A DNA stretch of 64,000 bases from Gari tellinella (taxonomy: Eukaryota; Mollusca; Bivalvia; Cardiida; Psammobiidae), in assembly GCA_922989275.2 (NCBI GenBank), contig OV277872.1, positions 31,723,619 through 31,787,618 on the forward strand. Direction: 5' to 3'. The notes beneath the pieces are model-generated. The model was not told the DNA's origin and searched no databases. It saw nothing but the letters and a program-made list of their open reading frames with translations. The position numbers and the translations under genes were made by a program. Each line of letters starts with the position of its first letter. The stretch's first letter is position 1. This document shows, one piece after another, positions 1 to 11,299 of the stretch.

Positions 1-121
1 AGTTATACTGCCTTAAATCTAATTTGAAAACGCTATTGCAGACAACAATACTGAAGCAGACGACAATATGGCGTTGAAAGGGTTAAACTCTCATGATAAA
101 TTTGATTATGAAAGGGTTAAG
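1..121 (+). mobile_element. Family B MITE, right half, cut by the window edge
   Basis: Matches 2810-2926 closely (AGTTATACTGCCTTAAATCT at the start, GAAAGGGTTAA at the end). The hairpin and left end lie outside the window. Confidence 0.75.
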
Positions 122-800
122 TATTCGCCTGTCATGATACAGGGTAAAATGATTTACAGAGCATGCAAGATATATGAACATACATATCTAAATAATTACA
201 TGATATCGAATAAGTGAATTCGCTTCAAGGTCACTTCTAGCGGGGGTATAAAGCAGTCGTTATTAATGCCCTTATTGCCGTTCTCTTTGATTTAAAAGAT
301 ATACTTGTGATGAATATGTGAGACATGTATAAGTTCTAATAGCAAATGGCTTGACTTAAATTGTAGTTTTCCGTTTACCTTAACCCCTTCACTGACTCGC
401 CCTGAATACAATGGTTATTTGCACTAAAGGGGTTGGATGCATATCAGAGGTCACTTCTTGGCACTCGTACAATGTATTGATGTTTCTACATATTTAGTTG
501 CATCATTTTCCGAGGCAGCTGCACAATGGGGAAGCTCCCAAACACGCGTTCATGTAAGCATTATCAGGTCCATTACAAACAGTTTAAGGCCAGATCAGAC
601 GCCGAGTAACTGTTAACGACTCAGAATAAAATACATAATTAGACATTTCGTACAAAATTGTATTTTCTGAATTTTATTGAATTGCGTTTGCTTTATGCTC
701 TCGTTGAAACGGAATACATTTGTATAATCTTCCCCACCGTCCATGTAAATGTACACGTTGTGTTACTCTCCGGCCGCATCTTTCCACATCAACTGGAATT
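122..800. other. No gene seen; sparse repeat fragments
   Basis: An AT-rich stretch with a short CCCCTTCACTG...AAAGGGG inverted pair at 381-434 and a degenerate hairpin piece (CAAACAGTTTAAGGCCAGATCAG) near 577-600. Nothing coding-like is visible. Confidence 0.5.
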
Positions 801-801
801 A

Positions 802-1048
802 CAGTGGATAATACGTTATGCTTTCCCAATAAACTATTTTACGCTAGAATTATTATTTCTATTGCAAACAGTTTGGAGCCCGATCAGATGACGGGTAACC
901 CGGCGTCCGATCGGGCTCCAAACTGTTTGCCACTTAGGTTAAAACAGATAGCAAGAATTGTCAAAAAGTTGTTATTTTCTATATTCTTTTGTAATGCGTT
1001 TGCGTTCAGTTTGCGCTTAAACGCAAATTAATAACTTCTTCTCCACTG
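802..1048 (+). mobile_element. Family A MITE (TA-flanked, hairpin core)
   Basis: CAGTGGATAA...TTCTCCACTG between TA dinucleotides. The core hairpin runs from about 862 to 931 with a GACGGGTAACCCGGCG centre. It is diverged from the common form. Confidence 0.85.
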
Positions 1049-1740
1049 TACCATAAGAGTGTTTTGAATGTAAAGTAATGAGACAATAAAGCAAACAAAA
1101 CTGCATCACAAGAAGCCGTACAGTTAGCCATTGAGGACTCTTACAATGACATTTGAACCCCCTAATGGACATTCTCTACAGCGTTAATGACGCCTGTTCC
1201 ACAATGGCTTCCGAGTAATAAGGCGTAAAAAGCACACTAGATTATTGAATAAGGATTTGCCAATAAGGAATAAATGATTTCGAGACGAAAAAGATTATTG
1301 ATACGTTTTTGTTGCAGCACCAACACAATATTTTGGGAACATAGGTTCGTTATTTTAGACGTTTCGAATGTGTTATGCCAATAATTAGACTTGTTGAGGC
1401 AATACAAAATTTAAGAAAAAAGATGATCGAAATAAAGGCTCATCGGTTGTAAGTCTTGCTTATACAGCGCAAATCGAAGGATGTAACTAAACATTGTGAA
1501 TTTTAATCAGGTGCAAATTATAAAGCCTACTTATTTTTCATAAGAAACTGTCATTATGGTAATTATTATTATTGTTATAAATTTAGTGTTTATAATATTG
1601 TTAATTCTATTAGATTGTAACATTATTATTAGTATTTATATTATCCTTCAGCTCAAATTTCAAGAAAAACAATAATATCATTTATATGATTAGCATAAAC
1701 AATAATATCAATTATAAGTATATCAATATTATTATTGGAT
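1049..1740. other. No feature seen
   Basis: AT-rich sequence; 1550-1735 is almost entirely A/T with AATAATATCA-type simple repeats. No gene or clear element boundary. Confidence 0.5.
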
Positions 1741-1743
1741 ATA

Positions 1744-1944
1744 CATTCGGAACTCGATGATTCGAACTCGCATTAGTTCGAACATACCCATATTTCATCA
1801 AAGTTAAAAACGTGGCTTAGCCACGTTTTAACTTTGAAACACTGGCATGTTCGACTTTAAACCAGAGATCGATTCATCAAATTTTAACTTATAAAATACA
1901 GGTAGGTTCGCTTTAAACGAGTTCAAAGTAAAATGTTTCGACTG
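1744..1944 (+). mobile_element. Family G pogo-like MITE, diverged
   Basis: TA-flanked CATTCGGAACTCGAT...TTTCGACTG. The centre holds the palindrome AACGTGGCTTAGCCACGTT (about 1802-1842), shared with 21970-22146. Confidence 0.65.
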
Positions 1945-2385
1945 TACAATGTTTGCACTGATTCTGCAAACCTCCTTTTACAACACGTTCGGAGGAGAAA
2001 TAATATCTTTATACAGCTCTTTCAAGTAGGCCATTTTCTATGATAAACGTAAGACGCTTTTCTAAATTTACTATGCATGAGAATGTGCCTAACATTTGGA
2101 ACCAAATATGACGCCAAGAAACTCAGCGTCTGATCAGGATCCAAACTGCTTGATGCTTATATAGAGGTTTAATTAATCAATTCATCCATACATGAATTGC
2201 CTCTGATTGTTTATGGATGGCGAAGTAAGTGTTAAGAACATTAATTACAGTTTAGCAGCTGCTTTAAGTAATGCTTAATTCCCACGGATATACACGTGGG
2301 TCGTTTTTCGAGTTTTAAATACGGCATTGGGACAATAAATACATAAACACCACGAACAATATTAAAGAGAAAACTAATCATATCT

Positions 2386-2541
2386 ATAAATATCAAGTGA
2401 CAGTGTACAGCAGTGTGACAGTAAAACAGACATCTCCTAAATACACTTTCTGTTTTACGGTCACATTGCTCTAAGCAGTCACCTCTTTTAAACAGCTAAT
2501 AATTAACAACATTAAGTGGTCGTAATAGAGTGGTTTTACTG
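2386..2541 (+). mobile_element. Family E (Tigger/pogo-like) MITE, partial
   Basis: The right end GTGGTCGTAATAGAGTGG...TTTTACTG is followed by TA. Inside are inverted words CTGTTTTACGGTCAC and GTCACCT. The left end is not clear. Confidence 0.55.
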
Positions 2542-2694
2542 TACAGAACACTCCTAGGCAGAAGTCACCTTTGGAACCAATAACAGCTTACTCCTAAACA
2601 GAATGCGCCTTAGAAAACAATACAAACAACCACGGAACTCCTAGGGATACTGCACCTTTAAAAACATCGTCAAGATTATTGAACTTTTAAACTC

Positions 2695-2926
2695 TCAATG
2701 ACGTCATAACGCGCATTTGCAAACTGTTTTAATCCTGATCAAACGCCGCGTCACGCGGCGTCTGATCAGGATCAAAACTGTTTGCCACTTGTTTTGAAAT
2801 TACGTCAGTTATACTGCCTTAAATCTAATTTTAAACAGATATTACAGACAATAATATTGAAGCCGACGACACTATGGTGGTGAAGGGGTAAAAATCTCAC
2901 GATAAATTTGATCATGAAAGGGTTAA
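2695..2926 (+). mobile_element. Family B MITE (TTAA-type, hairpin core)
   Basis: Core hairpin at 2719-2785 (centre GCCGCGTCACGCGGC). The right half carries the family B words GACGACACTATGG and ends GAAAGGGTTAA. The left terminus is eroded. Confidence 0.75.
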
Positions 2927-3688
2927 AGTAGTTTAAAACAAACGTCTGTTGAACCTGTCTAGCTTTGGGCAGCGAATAAACGCGTCTGTACTCAAACCAC
3001 TCGTATCAATTGCAAACTGTTTAGATACCGGTTATCCCAGTCTTAACATGTCCCTATGTTGGGTTTTACGGCATCGCGACACATACAATGGTCATTTGGA
3101 GCCGATGTATGTTTCTCATTTAAAACAAAATATATGACCGTTTAAAACAGGTTAAAAGTAAAGCTGCATGCGCCTTAATGCACATTCTGCTTTAAGTTCA
3201 ATATGCCAGCAATCGTCTGCTAAGATATAGAATATATTGGTATTTGTGCATAATGAATGTATAAAGGGAAGCCATTTGCGTCAGAGGATACATAGATTAA
3301 AGGCGCATGCATTCGTATATATTGGGTAAATTGGTTGAAAACTACACGTGACTATTCAATGGAGTGGTCAATTAATACAATATTATATGTTATGTCTTCT
3401 ACAGATTCTAACAATGTACACAGTGATTAGCCGGTGTTGGTCGCCGTTGGTTGTACCGTTTTCAACAATAATAAACATACATGTATATGCAATACCTCGA
3501 AATGCAGAAAATGAACATTTTGTTAAATATTGTTTGACATTCTATATAAACACGACCTGTAAATGGATAGGTCTTAAGAGGCTACAAAGTCTCTGTACAG
3601 ACCACAATTGTACAAGACAAATGTGTTAACTCCTTATTTGGAAAGAATACCTTTTTCATTCATGTAATCGTTTTTGTCTCGTCAGGAT
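2927..3688. other. No gene; one fragment of a mollusc-type repeat
   Basis: At 3058-3105 the string GGGTTTTACGGCATCGCGAC recurs (as ...CACCGCGAC) at 38453-38500, followed in both by GGTCAT. The ORF at 3348-3629 shows no family features. Confidence 0.45.
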
Positions 3689-4730
3689 CACAGGTACTTG
3701 ACACATACTTTTTTATCCATGAACCCCCTCCGCCCTTAAAAAAAAAATTTTTTTTTTTTTACTATACTTCTATTATAGATACAAGGTAAACAGCGCAATT
3801 CGACACCTAGTCTTTACTATCGACTTAAACTGATGCTAGAATAGACTCGATCGCCGATATTCTCTTGTGGTACCCTCGGGAAATGATTAATTTATCAATA
3901 TCTACTTTTTATTTCATCAAATTCCGTCAAATAACGCCACAGTACGTGAATTATAACGAAAATAAGCTTCAAAAAGTTTTTTGTCGTTTTCTTGGTACAT
4001 AGCAACGAATGTACATGTAGGGGTGATCTGTTATTTGTCCACAATAAACGGCCTATGCCACTGGAACTTTCACCAAATATTATAAATCATCTTTAAATGA
4101 AATATTATCAGTTTTATATAATTTACATAGAATGCAAAATTAAAAGAAACTTTACCTGTTTAATTTTGACCAATGAGATCGCTCCGTTCATTCGATTCAT
4201 TCCGGTATTCAAAATGGCATTGAAAATGAAATGAGTCTTTCACTTGTCAATTTCGTGCCAAATTACATGTATATTTCATATAGCTGATAGTGAAGAGGGT
4301 CATGTTCCGACACAAACGCATTTGCTCTAATGAAATTAGGTGAAAGTTCCAGCCGTAAAGGCCGTTAAATGTGCAAACCGACTAGATTACCCCTTATTTT
4401 GGGCAATAAATTCTGTACCAAGAGAACGACATAAAACTTTTTGAAGCTTATTTTCGTTATAATTCACGTACTGTGGCGTTATTTGACGGAATTTGATGAA
4501 ATAAAAAGTAGATATTGATAAATTAATCATTTCCCGAGGGTACCACAAGAGAATATCGGCGATCGAGTCTATTTTAGCATCAGTTTAAGTCGATAGTAAA
4601 GACTAGGTGTCGAATTGCGCTGTTTACCTTGTATCTATAATAGAAGTATAGTAAAAAAAAAAAAAAAATTTTTTTTTTTTTAAGGGGGCAGGGGGTTCAT
4701 GGATAATAAAGTATGTGTCAAGTACCTGTG
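3689..4730. mobile_element. hAT-type foldback element, 1,042 bp
   Basis: The termini are CACAGGTACTTGACAC and its exact complement GTGTCAAGTACCTGTG. The flanking 8-bp duplication GTCAGGAT (3681-3688 and 4731-4738) fits the hAT consensus nTnnnnAn. The inverted arms run to about 4085 and from about 4340, nearly 400 bp each, including matched A/T homopolymers at about 3739-3761 and 4653-4680. The unique loop is about 250 bp. No transposase is present, so it is non-autonomous. Confidence 0.88.
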
Positions 4731-4784
4731 GTCAGGATGTAGAAGTGACCCTATACTAGACTGTTGTTACTTCGATAAGTATAC

Positions 4785-5033
4785 TATAGTGTTCTACCTC
4801 TACAACACCTTATAGAAGACAAATATTGTGTGTGTTGTTCGGCGGGAGATGTCATAGGGCGAGAAATTGGCTTACATTTGCAAACAGCTGGAATCTAGAT
4901 CAGACGCCGCGTAACGCGGCGTCTGATCTGGATTCAAGTTGTTTGTCGCCCGTCTTTCCTGTCAAAATGTCCATAACGTAACCTTGAGAAAAGCAGCAGA
5001 CGACAATTTTAAACTGACAATATTGAAGCATTA
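4785..5033 (+). mobile_element. Family F MITE, left and central part, interrupted by family A
   Basis: GTTCTACCTCTACAACACC, then TGTGTGCGTTGTTCGG-like sequence, and the core hairpin 4879-4949 (centre GCCGCGTAACGCGGC, arms GGAATC/GATTCAAG). It runs into the family A copy at 5034. Confidence 0.7.
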
Positions 5034-5225
5034 CAGTGGAGAATCTGTTATTCTTTCCCGTTTAAACGCAAACGTACGCAAACGCAAAACACTAAAGCGT
5101 AGAAAAGAACAACTTTTGGACAATTCTGATAATTCTTGTTTATCTTGGTGGCAAACAGTTTGGACTGCAAATAATAGTTTTTGCGTAAACGCGTTTATTG
5201 GGAAAGAATAAGAGATTCTCCACTG
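5034..5225 (-). mobile_element. Family A MITE lacking its hairpin
   Basis: Intact CAGTGGAGAA...TTCTCCACTG termini with TA on both sides. The centre reads GCAAACAGTTTGGA then CTGCAAATAATAG: almost the whole hairpin is missing while both flanks remain. Confidence 0.9.
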
Positions 5226-5242
5226 TAAAAGTGTTAGATATA

Positions 5243-5410
5243 CAGTTAAACCCCACTGTTACGACCACCAAATGTTATCAATTATTACTTCTTTACTACA
5301 GATGACTGCTTAAAGGAGCTTTGTGTTTCACTGTCACCTTGCTTAAAGCTGTCACCTGTCTTTTATATAATCATTTAGCCTTCGTTTTATTGGTCGTGAG
5401 AGGTTTGCTG
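5243..5410 (+). mobile_element. Family E (Tigger/pogo-like) MITE, complete
   Basis: TA-flanked CAGTTAAACCCCACTGTTAC...GGTCGTGAGAGGTTTGCTG. The internal inverted words are ACTGCTTAAAG and CTTAAAGCTGTCACC. Confidence 0.75.
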
Positions 5411-5669
5411 TAATTGTTCTGTTTGGGGAACAGTGGCAACAGTTGTTATAAGGAGGGAATCGTTGTTGGATTGGTGTCGTACGAATATTAATTAAACGGA
5501 CCCTGATCATTTAGAATACAAAAGTGGGTACTTTCTTACATGGCATGCTATCCTCTGATGTGAACTTGTTTTTAGCAAACTATGTCAAAATAATACATTT
5601 TCGTTTAATTTAATTTTCCAAAAGACGAGTGGCAAACTTGATGAATCTATATAATACGCTGAGGTACTA

Positions 5670-6003
5670 CAGTACTGAACCTTATTAAATTAACCATTTT
5701 TGCGATTCGCTTGCAATTCGATGGCAATTCGCTTGCAATTCGATGGCAATTCGATTGTGAATATTTTCCAACGCAATTAACGCGTTAAGCTTGCCTGAAT
5801 TGTGCATCTCACCAATATTCGCAAATATGCATCCGTTAATGTTTTTCGATTCCATTTTTGTCACAACCGCTTCGGAAAAATCGCGTGAAGCGACTCAAGC
5901 ACATGATTTGCCTTTTGAAGCGCCCGATTCGCTTGCGATTCGATGGCAATTCGATGGCAATTCGCTTGCGATTATCAATTTAATTTAATAAGGTTCAGTA
6001 CTG
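5670..6003. mobile_element. TA-flanked MITE with repeated ATTCG words
   Basis: The termini are CAGTACTGAACCTTATTAAA and its complement, with TA on both sides. Just inside each end are arrays of a 12-bp unit, GCAATTCGATGG/GCAATTCGCTTG, about five copies on the left (5702-5760) and four on the right (5925-5970). Confidence 0.8.
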
Positions 6004-6410
6004 TATTTGTGAACCTACTTGCACATTTAATATCTCTCCCTCTTTTTGAATAATTTGTTATTTTTCAGAAGTAAATATGCTTTATTTAAAAACAAAAACC
6101 AATTATCTTAAACGTATTATATATTTATAAGAAACGAGAAACCAATTATAACATATGCAAAAAATGTAATCACTTTCTCGTTCTGTTTCATTGCTATATA
6201 TACAGCACTTCCCTGCTATTACGCTCAATTAAAGGACGACCTGATTGGGACGTTACAATGTAATGTATATTCTGCCTAAGTAAGGTTGGAGGAAATCAGA
6301 AAGCTCCCGTAGAAGCTTTCTGTTTTACTTTTATTTTGCATTTAGCTTTCATGTATTTACATGTAGCACTACCAGTACATCGTTTCTGGGTGCTTGTTCT
6401 TCCAGCGGTT

Positions 6411-6467
6411 TTGTATTGTTTGTGTTGCGTTTCCTGCTTGAGTCTTCTTTCGTATTTATTTACTGTA
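6411..6467 (+). repeat. 5'-truncated tail of the 35.3/44.1-kb retroelement-like repeat
   Basis: TATTGTTTGTGTTGCGTTTC...CTTTCGTATTTATTT matches the last 50 bases of 35274-35932 and stops at the same ATTTATTT end. Confidence 0.7.
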
Positions 6468-6579
6468 ATACTAAATCAAATGGTGAAAATGCAAGATTGT
6501 TTCAATCATTTTGCGCAGGAGTGTCGAACAGAGGATATATGTAATTCTTCCCCAGTGCACGAATTATGCTAAAACAATT

Positions 6580-6735
6580 ATTTACATTGCAAACGGTTGC
6601 TGACCAGACTGTCCCCTGTTCGCAAGTCAGATTACAATAAATATTCAGAATTGGCAAAAATGTGCATATTTCTCTATTTTATTACAATGCGTTTGCGTTT
6701 ACGTTAAACGGGAAATTATACCGACTTCTCTACTG
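6580..6735 (+). mobile_element. Family A MITE, degenerate remnant
   Basis: GCAAACGGTTGCTGACCAG, AATGCGTTTGCG and terminal TTCTCTACTG/TA survive; the left end is lost. Confidence 0.5.
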
Positions 6736-7629
6736 TATTCAGTCACTTAACTTCCCGGATGAATACGTCGGCTTAAATACCAAATAGGCACAAACTCTTT
6801 GAGCGAGCACAACTTTAAAAAATAAAGTTAAATTTTACCTTTGTTTACGCGTTCAAAAACGTCAAATTAGTATGAAATATATGTGTTCGGTTCTGGATGT
6901 TTCGGTATGGTTCACAGTTTCGGAACGGGGCTTGAGGTTTAAAACCCATCCTTCGAAAAAGATTATCTGGGAATAGATTTAAACCATTAAATAAAATAAC
7001 AACTTCTGTTTAAAACATATGTAAGATCGGAAGCACAAAATCGCTACCATAAATGCAGTTGAATAGTATTCAGAGTTAAAAGCTTAGAGTGTTAACCAAT
7101 CTTCGAAAATACTGTAGCAATTGGGTCCGCCGGATACAGAATCACAGAATCTCCATCAGAAAATCGATTTCAGTTTGTAGACATTCCAAACGAAGAAAAT
7201 GAACTTGTTAACTATACCATCGGCCATTCGTACTCGTTTTACTCACTACAAAACTTTGTTATTTCATTAGAAAACCACGCTGTCATAGAGCTACATGTAA
7301 CTCCGTTCACAATTTCTGCAAATTTTGCTCATTGTGCTCGCTAAAACTAATTTGTATTTCTTTTTTGACTACATAACATATACAATGTATATGAGTGTCA
7401 AACAGTGTGGCTCAGATACCAAATAAATCGGTGTCTTTTCAGCATTAAAATGTTTGCAAATGTCAATTCACTCGTGCCAAGTCGGGGTAAGGATAATGTC
7501 TCTATCCTATTTACTAATTACCGTAGGACATTAATTTAGATATTAGAAATTAACGACTTCCTTCAATAAATGCGATTGAATACCTTTTACCTGTCACGTA
7601 GAAGTCAATTACATGTACGTTGTTAAATG
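6736..7629. other. No feature seen
   Basis: About 890 bp with no convincing gene or element boundary. Confidence 0.45.
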
Positions 7630-7631
7630 TA

Positions 7632-7887
7632 CAGTGGAGAAAACGTTATTCTTTCCCAATTAACGCGTTTACGCTAAAACTATTATTTCAATTACAAACA
7701 GTTTGGAGCCAGATCAGACGCCGGGTAACCCGGCTTCTGATCAGGCTCCAAACTGTTTGCAACCAAGATAAACAAGAACTATCAGAATTGTCCAAAAGTT
7801 GTTCTTTTCTACGTTTTAGTGATTTGCGTTTGCGTGCGTTTGCGTACGTTTGCGTTTAAACGGGAAAGAATAACAGATTCTCCACTG
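7632..7887 (+). mobile_element. Family A MITE
   Basis: Complete, TA-flanked. Hairpin core about 7696-7762. The word TGCGTTTGCG is tandemly expanded near 7827-7853. Confidence 0.93.
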
Positions 7888-7899
7888 TAAGTGTCAGTC

Positions 7900-8120
7900 T
7901 TAACCCTTTCGGTGCCGAAGTCGCATAAAGTCGAATTTGCAAACATTTTGAATCCTGATCAGACGCCGTATAACGAGGCGTTTGATCAGGATCCAAACTG
8001 TTTGACACTTGTATCGATATTTCTAAAGTCATTCTACCTTACGTCTTACGTTCGTTTAGACGACAAACAAATGATGAAGGGGCAAAACTCAACCGATTTA
8101 TTTGGCGACCAAAGGATTAA
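7900..8120 (+). mobile_element. Family B MITE
   Basis: Begins TTAACCCTTTCGGTGCCGAA, carries a hairpin (GATCAGACGCCGTATAACGAG...) and ends AAAGGATTAA. TTAA ends suggest a piggyBac-type origin. Confidence 0.75.
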
Positions 8121-8194
8121 AAAGATGTAAGGAAGAATGAGCCTGATTATCTTAGCATTTTATTCCACCTATTCACTGCCAAACACTTACACTA

Positions 8195-8454
8195 ACATTC
8201 GCGAAGAGTTTGAATCCTGATAGAACGCGGCACAATGCGGCGTCCGATAAGGATCCTCACAATTTTGACTCATGACATTTTTTCTGAACCATTTTCCCAT
8301 TGAAACGCTTTATAGCGCTTTAATGTATTCCTCAACTGACGAAAACAGTTCCCATTCATAAAGACATGAATATATACCAAACGAAAAATGGTCTATATCC
8401 TAGCAGATGGTTGCTTAAAGCAGGATGAAAATAAAGTACAATGTGCCTTTAGGG
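8195..8454. mobile_element. Degenerate hairpin remnant followed by half a family D MITE
   Basis: 8204-8266 is a worn hairpin core (GAATCCTGATAGAACGCGG...). From 8290, CATTTTCCCATTGAAACGC through GCTTAAAGCAGGATGAAAATA to GTGCCTTTAGGGTTAA is the left half of family D. Confidence 0.5.
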
Positions 8455-8890
8455 TTAAAATATAGAACTGCATTATTAAACGTGGATTTTAAAGGCATGC
8501 ACCTACTAAAAGCAATGCAACCTTCGATTAGAAAGCATTCAAAGATCTATGAAATTCGGGTCGGTGTTTATGGACTAATGAGTTTCAAGGCGAATTTGAG
8601 ATTCAATTTGTTATAGTACCGTAGTATGCATGTACTCAATATAATTTCCTTTGTAGAACATAGTGCCGACTGAAATACAAAAGTTCATCAAATATCACAG
8701 GCGTCAATCACTAACTAAGAGAAATACACAGTGGAAAATACGTCATTTCCTTTTCAAAGGCGTTTAAGGCTATAAAAATGTTAACAAGTTTCGAGTCTGA
8801 GAAGTATCCTAACTGCTTTATATTTTGTTTCCAATAGACAGAAAATATCTGCAATTCATTGCACTTTGTTTGCTTTGCTTTGTTTGAAAA

Positions 8891-9064
8891 CCTGGGGCCC
8901 GTCTTACTAAACGTCGTACGACAAATGTTGTCGTAAGTCAGTTTCTAAAACTCTCAATTATTATTTATTTCTCCATGTAATCCTGTCTCAGAAATTAGGT
9001 GTATTTCAAAGTTTTGTCTTACGACCGCTTTTATCGTACGACGTTTCATAAGACAGGCCCCAGG
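8891..9064. mobile_element. 174-bp MITE with GGGGCCCGTC termini
   Basis: The left end CCTGGGGCCCGTCTTACTAA and the right end mirror each other, including ACGTCGTACGAC/GTCGTACGACGT. The superfamily is uncertain (Harbinger or hAT are candidates) because no clear target duplication was seen. Confidence 0.75.
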
Positions 9065-9245
9065 TACATTGTAAGAATAACGCATTCCCAAATGCTATAC
9101 TTTACTGCATGGCTAATATATGAAGCAAAGTTCGCACTCTATATCAGGCTGTTTGACCTAAAGCATTTGGCAAAATATAAGAATGAGATATAGAAAATTA
9201 CAATAATTTGGTTTTTCTTACGAATTTGAATACATGTTAGCTAAG

Positions 9246-9296
9246 TTGCAAACAAATTGGAACCTGATCAGACGCTGGCTCCAAAATCGTTGACAT
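9246..9296. repeat. Isolated degenerate hairpin core
   Basis: GCAAACAAATTGGAACCTGATCAGACG...GGCTCCAAAATCG, without recognisable MITE ends. Confidence 0.5.
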
Positions 9297-9653
9297 GGAA
9301 ACAATAGTTTTAGCATATAAACTGTTTGCAGCTCAGATCAAAGTGAACAGTCATTTTTACATTGATTGCTTTGTATTTACGTTAACGTTCGTTTTAGCTG
9401 GAAATACTGGCGTCTTGTCTACTGCTTGTAATTCTTACTGGAAAAAATACAAAACTCCAGGTGGAAATTATCGACGACGGGACCCGCTGTGTGAACACTA
9501 ATGTAGTCCGCTAAATGACAATGGCAGAAAAAACATTAGCGTGGACATCTACTGTCACCGAACACTTCCGGTTACTGTCCATTAAAACAGACACCGGAAG
9601 TGGCTCAGAAAGCTTGTTTAACCCTTAACACGCTACGCCATGTTCGCACTTAA

Positions 9654-9883
9654 CCCATTTGTGCCCAGTGGATTCTTCTATGTTTATATATTTGATTAGT
9701 CCAATTTTTTTTCAAAGGGATGCCTGGTCAAACTTTTCATTTTCATTTTGTTTTTTATTGCAATTCCTATCAGCAAACAGTGTAGACTCTGATCAGACGC
9801 CGCATACTACGGCGTCTGATCAGCGTCTACACTGTTTGCCTATGTCCCATATACATGTATATGGGACCGTGGGCACAAATGGG
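9654..9883. mobile_element. Family C MITE (piggyBac-like), complete
   Basis: TTAA (9650-9653) then CCCATTTGTGCCCA, ending TGGGCACAAATGGG then TTAA (9884-9887). TTAA targets and CCC ends fit piggyBac. The centre carries the shared hairpin with its own stem variant (CAGTGTAGACTCTGATC), about 9773-9840. Confidence 0.88.
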
Positions 9884-9920
9884 TTAAATCGTGACGCCAG
9901 TTTCCATTGTAAGTTTGCTA

Positions 9921-10144
9921 CAGTGGAGAAAAGGTTAGTCTTTCCCTTTTAAACGCAAACAAAACGCAAACACAATGTATTAAAATGGGTAAAAGACAAA
10001 TATTTGACAATTTTGACGACTCATTTTAAACTAACATGATCAGACGCCGGGTTATCCGGCGTCTGATCTGAATCCAAAGTTTTTGCAATGGAAAAGTTTC
10101 AGCGTAAACGCGGTTATTGAAAAAGAATGACGTTTTCTCCATTG
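9921..10144 (-). mobile_element. Family A MITE
   Basis: TA-flanked CAGTGGAGAAAAGG...TTTTCTCCATTG. Hairpin core GATCAGACGCCGGGTTATCCGGCG. Confidence 0.85.
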
Positions 10145-10476
10145 TATATATTCTGTCATTTCGTAACTCGGTTTATAACATAACAGACGGCGTGAGCGTT
10201 GAATAATACCCGTTGTTTAAATATCATATATAACTAGTTAAATAACTATGCAAATGAGGTACGCCACGACGTCGTTACTTGTGACGTCATTAAAATTTTA
10301 GTGTAATTGATCAATATTAGATCTACATGAAAATGCCTATTATACATATAATAACATAAACATTATGCTAGTGAACGGGTTTAATTTGGAACAACTTCTT
10401 TCCTGTATAGATCTACTTATTCACTTGACCTCAAAGGCTGCGATAAATAACTTTTCTCGGTTATGTTATAAAAAGA

Positions 10477-10620
10477 ATATAACATTCGTGTTAATAATTT
10501 ATTGGATTTATCAAACTCGTCGTTTTAGAAAACGATAAAAACTCGGCAAAGCCTCGTTTTTATCGATTTCTAAGAGACTCGTTTAATAAATCCAATAAAT
10601 TATGAACACTCATGTAATAT
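10477..10620. mobile_element. Foldback element, about 145 bp
   Basis: The arms ATTCGTGTTAATAATTTATT...AAAAACTC pair with their mirror around a CGGCAAAGCCTCG centre. Different from all lettered families. Confidence 0.7.
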
Positions 10621-10679
10621 CCTATATGTCTCATCTGGATTCATCACAGCAGAATCAAACTGTTTATTACACAGTTGAT

Positions 10680-10895
10680 AAGTGTTTTCTCCATTGCACG
10701 TGTTTATGCTAAAACAAAGTTATGTATTGCAAACAGTTGTGAGCCTGATCACACGTCGGGTAGCCAGGCGTCTGATCAGGATCAAGACTGTTTGCCGCTC
10801 AGGTTGAAATATATATTAACAATTGTCAAAATTGTCATTTTCTTAATTATTCTACAATGCGTTTGCATTACGTTTGGTATAACGTCTACTCTACT
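10680..10895 (+). mobile_element. Family A MITE, diverged
   Basis: TGTTTTCTCCATTGCACGTG at the left, a core hairpin with CACGTCGGGTAGCC, and CTACTCTACTG/TA at the right. Confidence 0.7.
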
Positions 10896-11154
10896 GTAGA
10901 AAAAGGTTTTCGCCGGAAGTGTGCATATTGTAAACAAGTTCGTGCTCGTCAAGTTTCGAGCACCTAACCCTGTTCAAAGAATTTGTTCGCAATAAGCTGC
11001 ATGGACAAGCTTCAAGTTTGCATGAACTTGGGTGTAGAAATGAAGCACTTAACTCGTAATCCCATGAAACATAAAATGGACAATTCCAGTTTGCAATAAA
11101 GGCTGGTCAATTTTTAGACTATTTAGGGTTGTTTTTTGTAATAAATTGCAAAAT

Positions 11155-11229
11155 GCCAAACAGTGAAGTACATGTACCTGATCAGCGGGCTCCTACAGGA
11201 GCCCGCTGATCAGGGACTTCACTGTTTGC
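11155..11229. repeat. Hairpin core, variant with GGGCTCCTACAGGAGCCC centre
   Basis: GCCAAACAGTGAAGT...CTGATCAGCGGGCTCC...GGAGCCCGCTGATCAGG...ACTTCACTGTTTGC. Outer words and CTGATCAG are kept, but the GACGCC block is replaced. Relatives at 33917-33984 and 40749-40812. Confidence 0.8.
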
Positions 11230-11299
11230 ATAGGACAAGTGTACTCTCCACATGTACACATTTTGTAAAGGACGCATATATGCGTCAAAAGGGCTCAAT

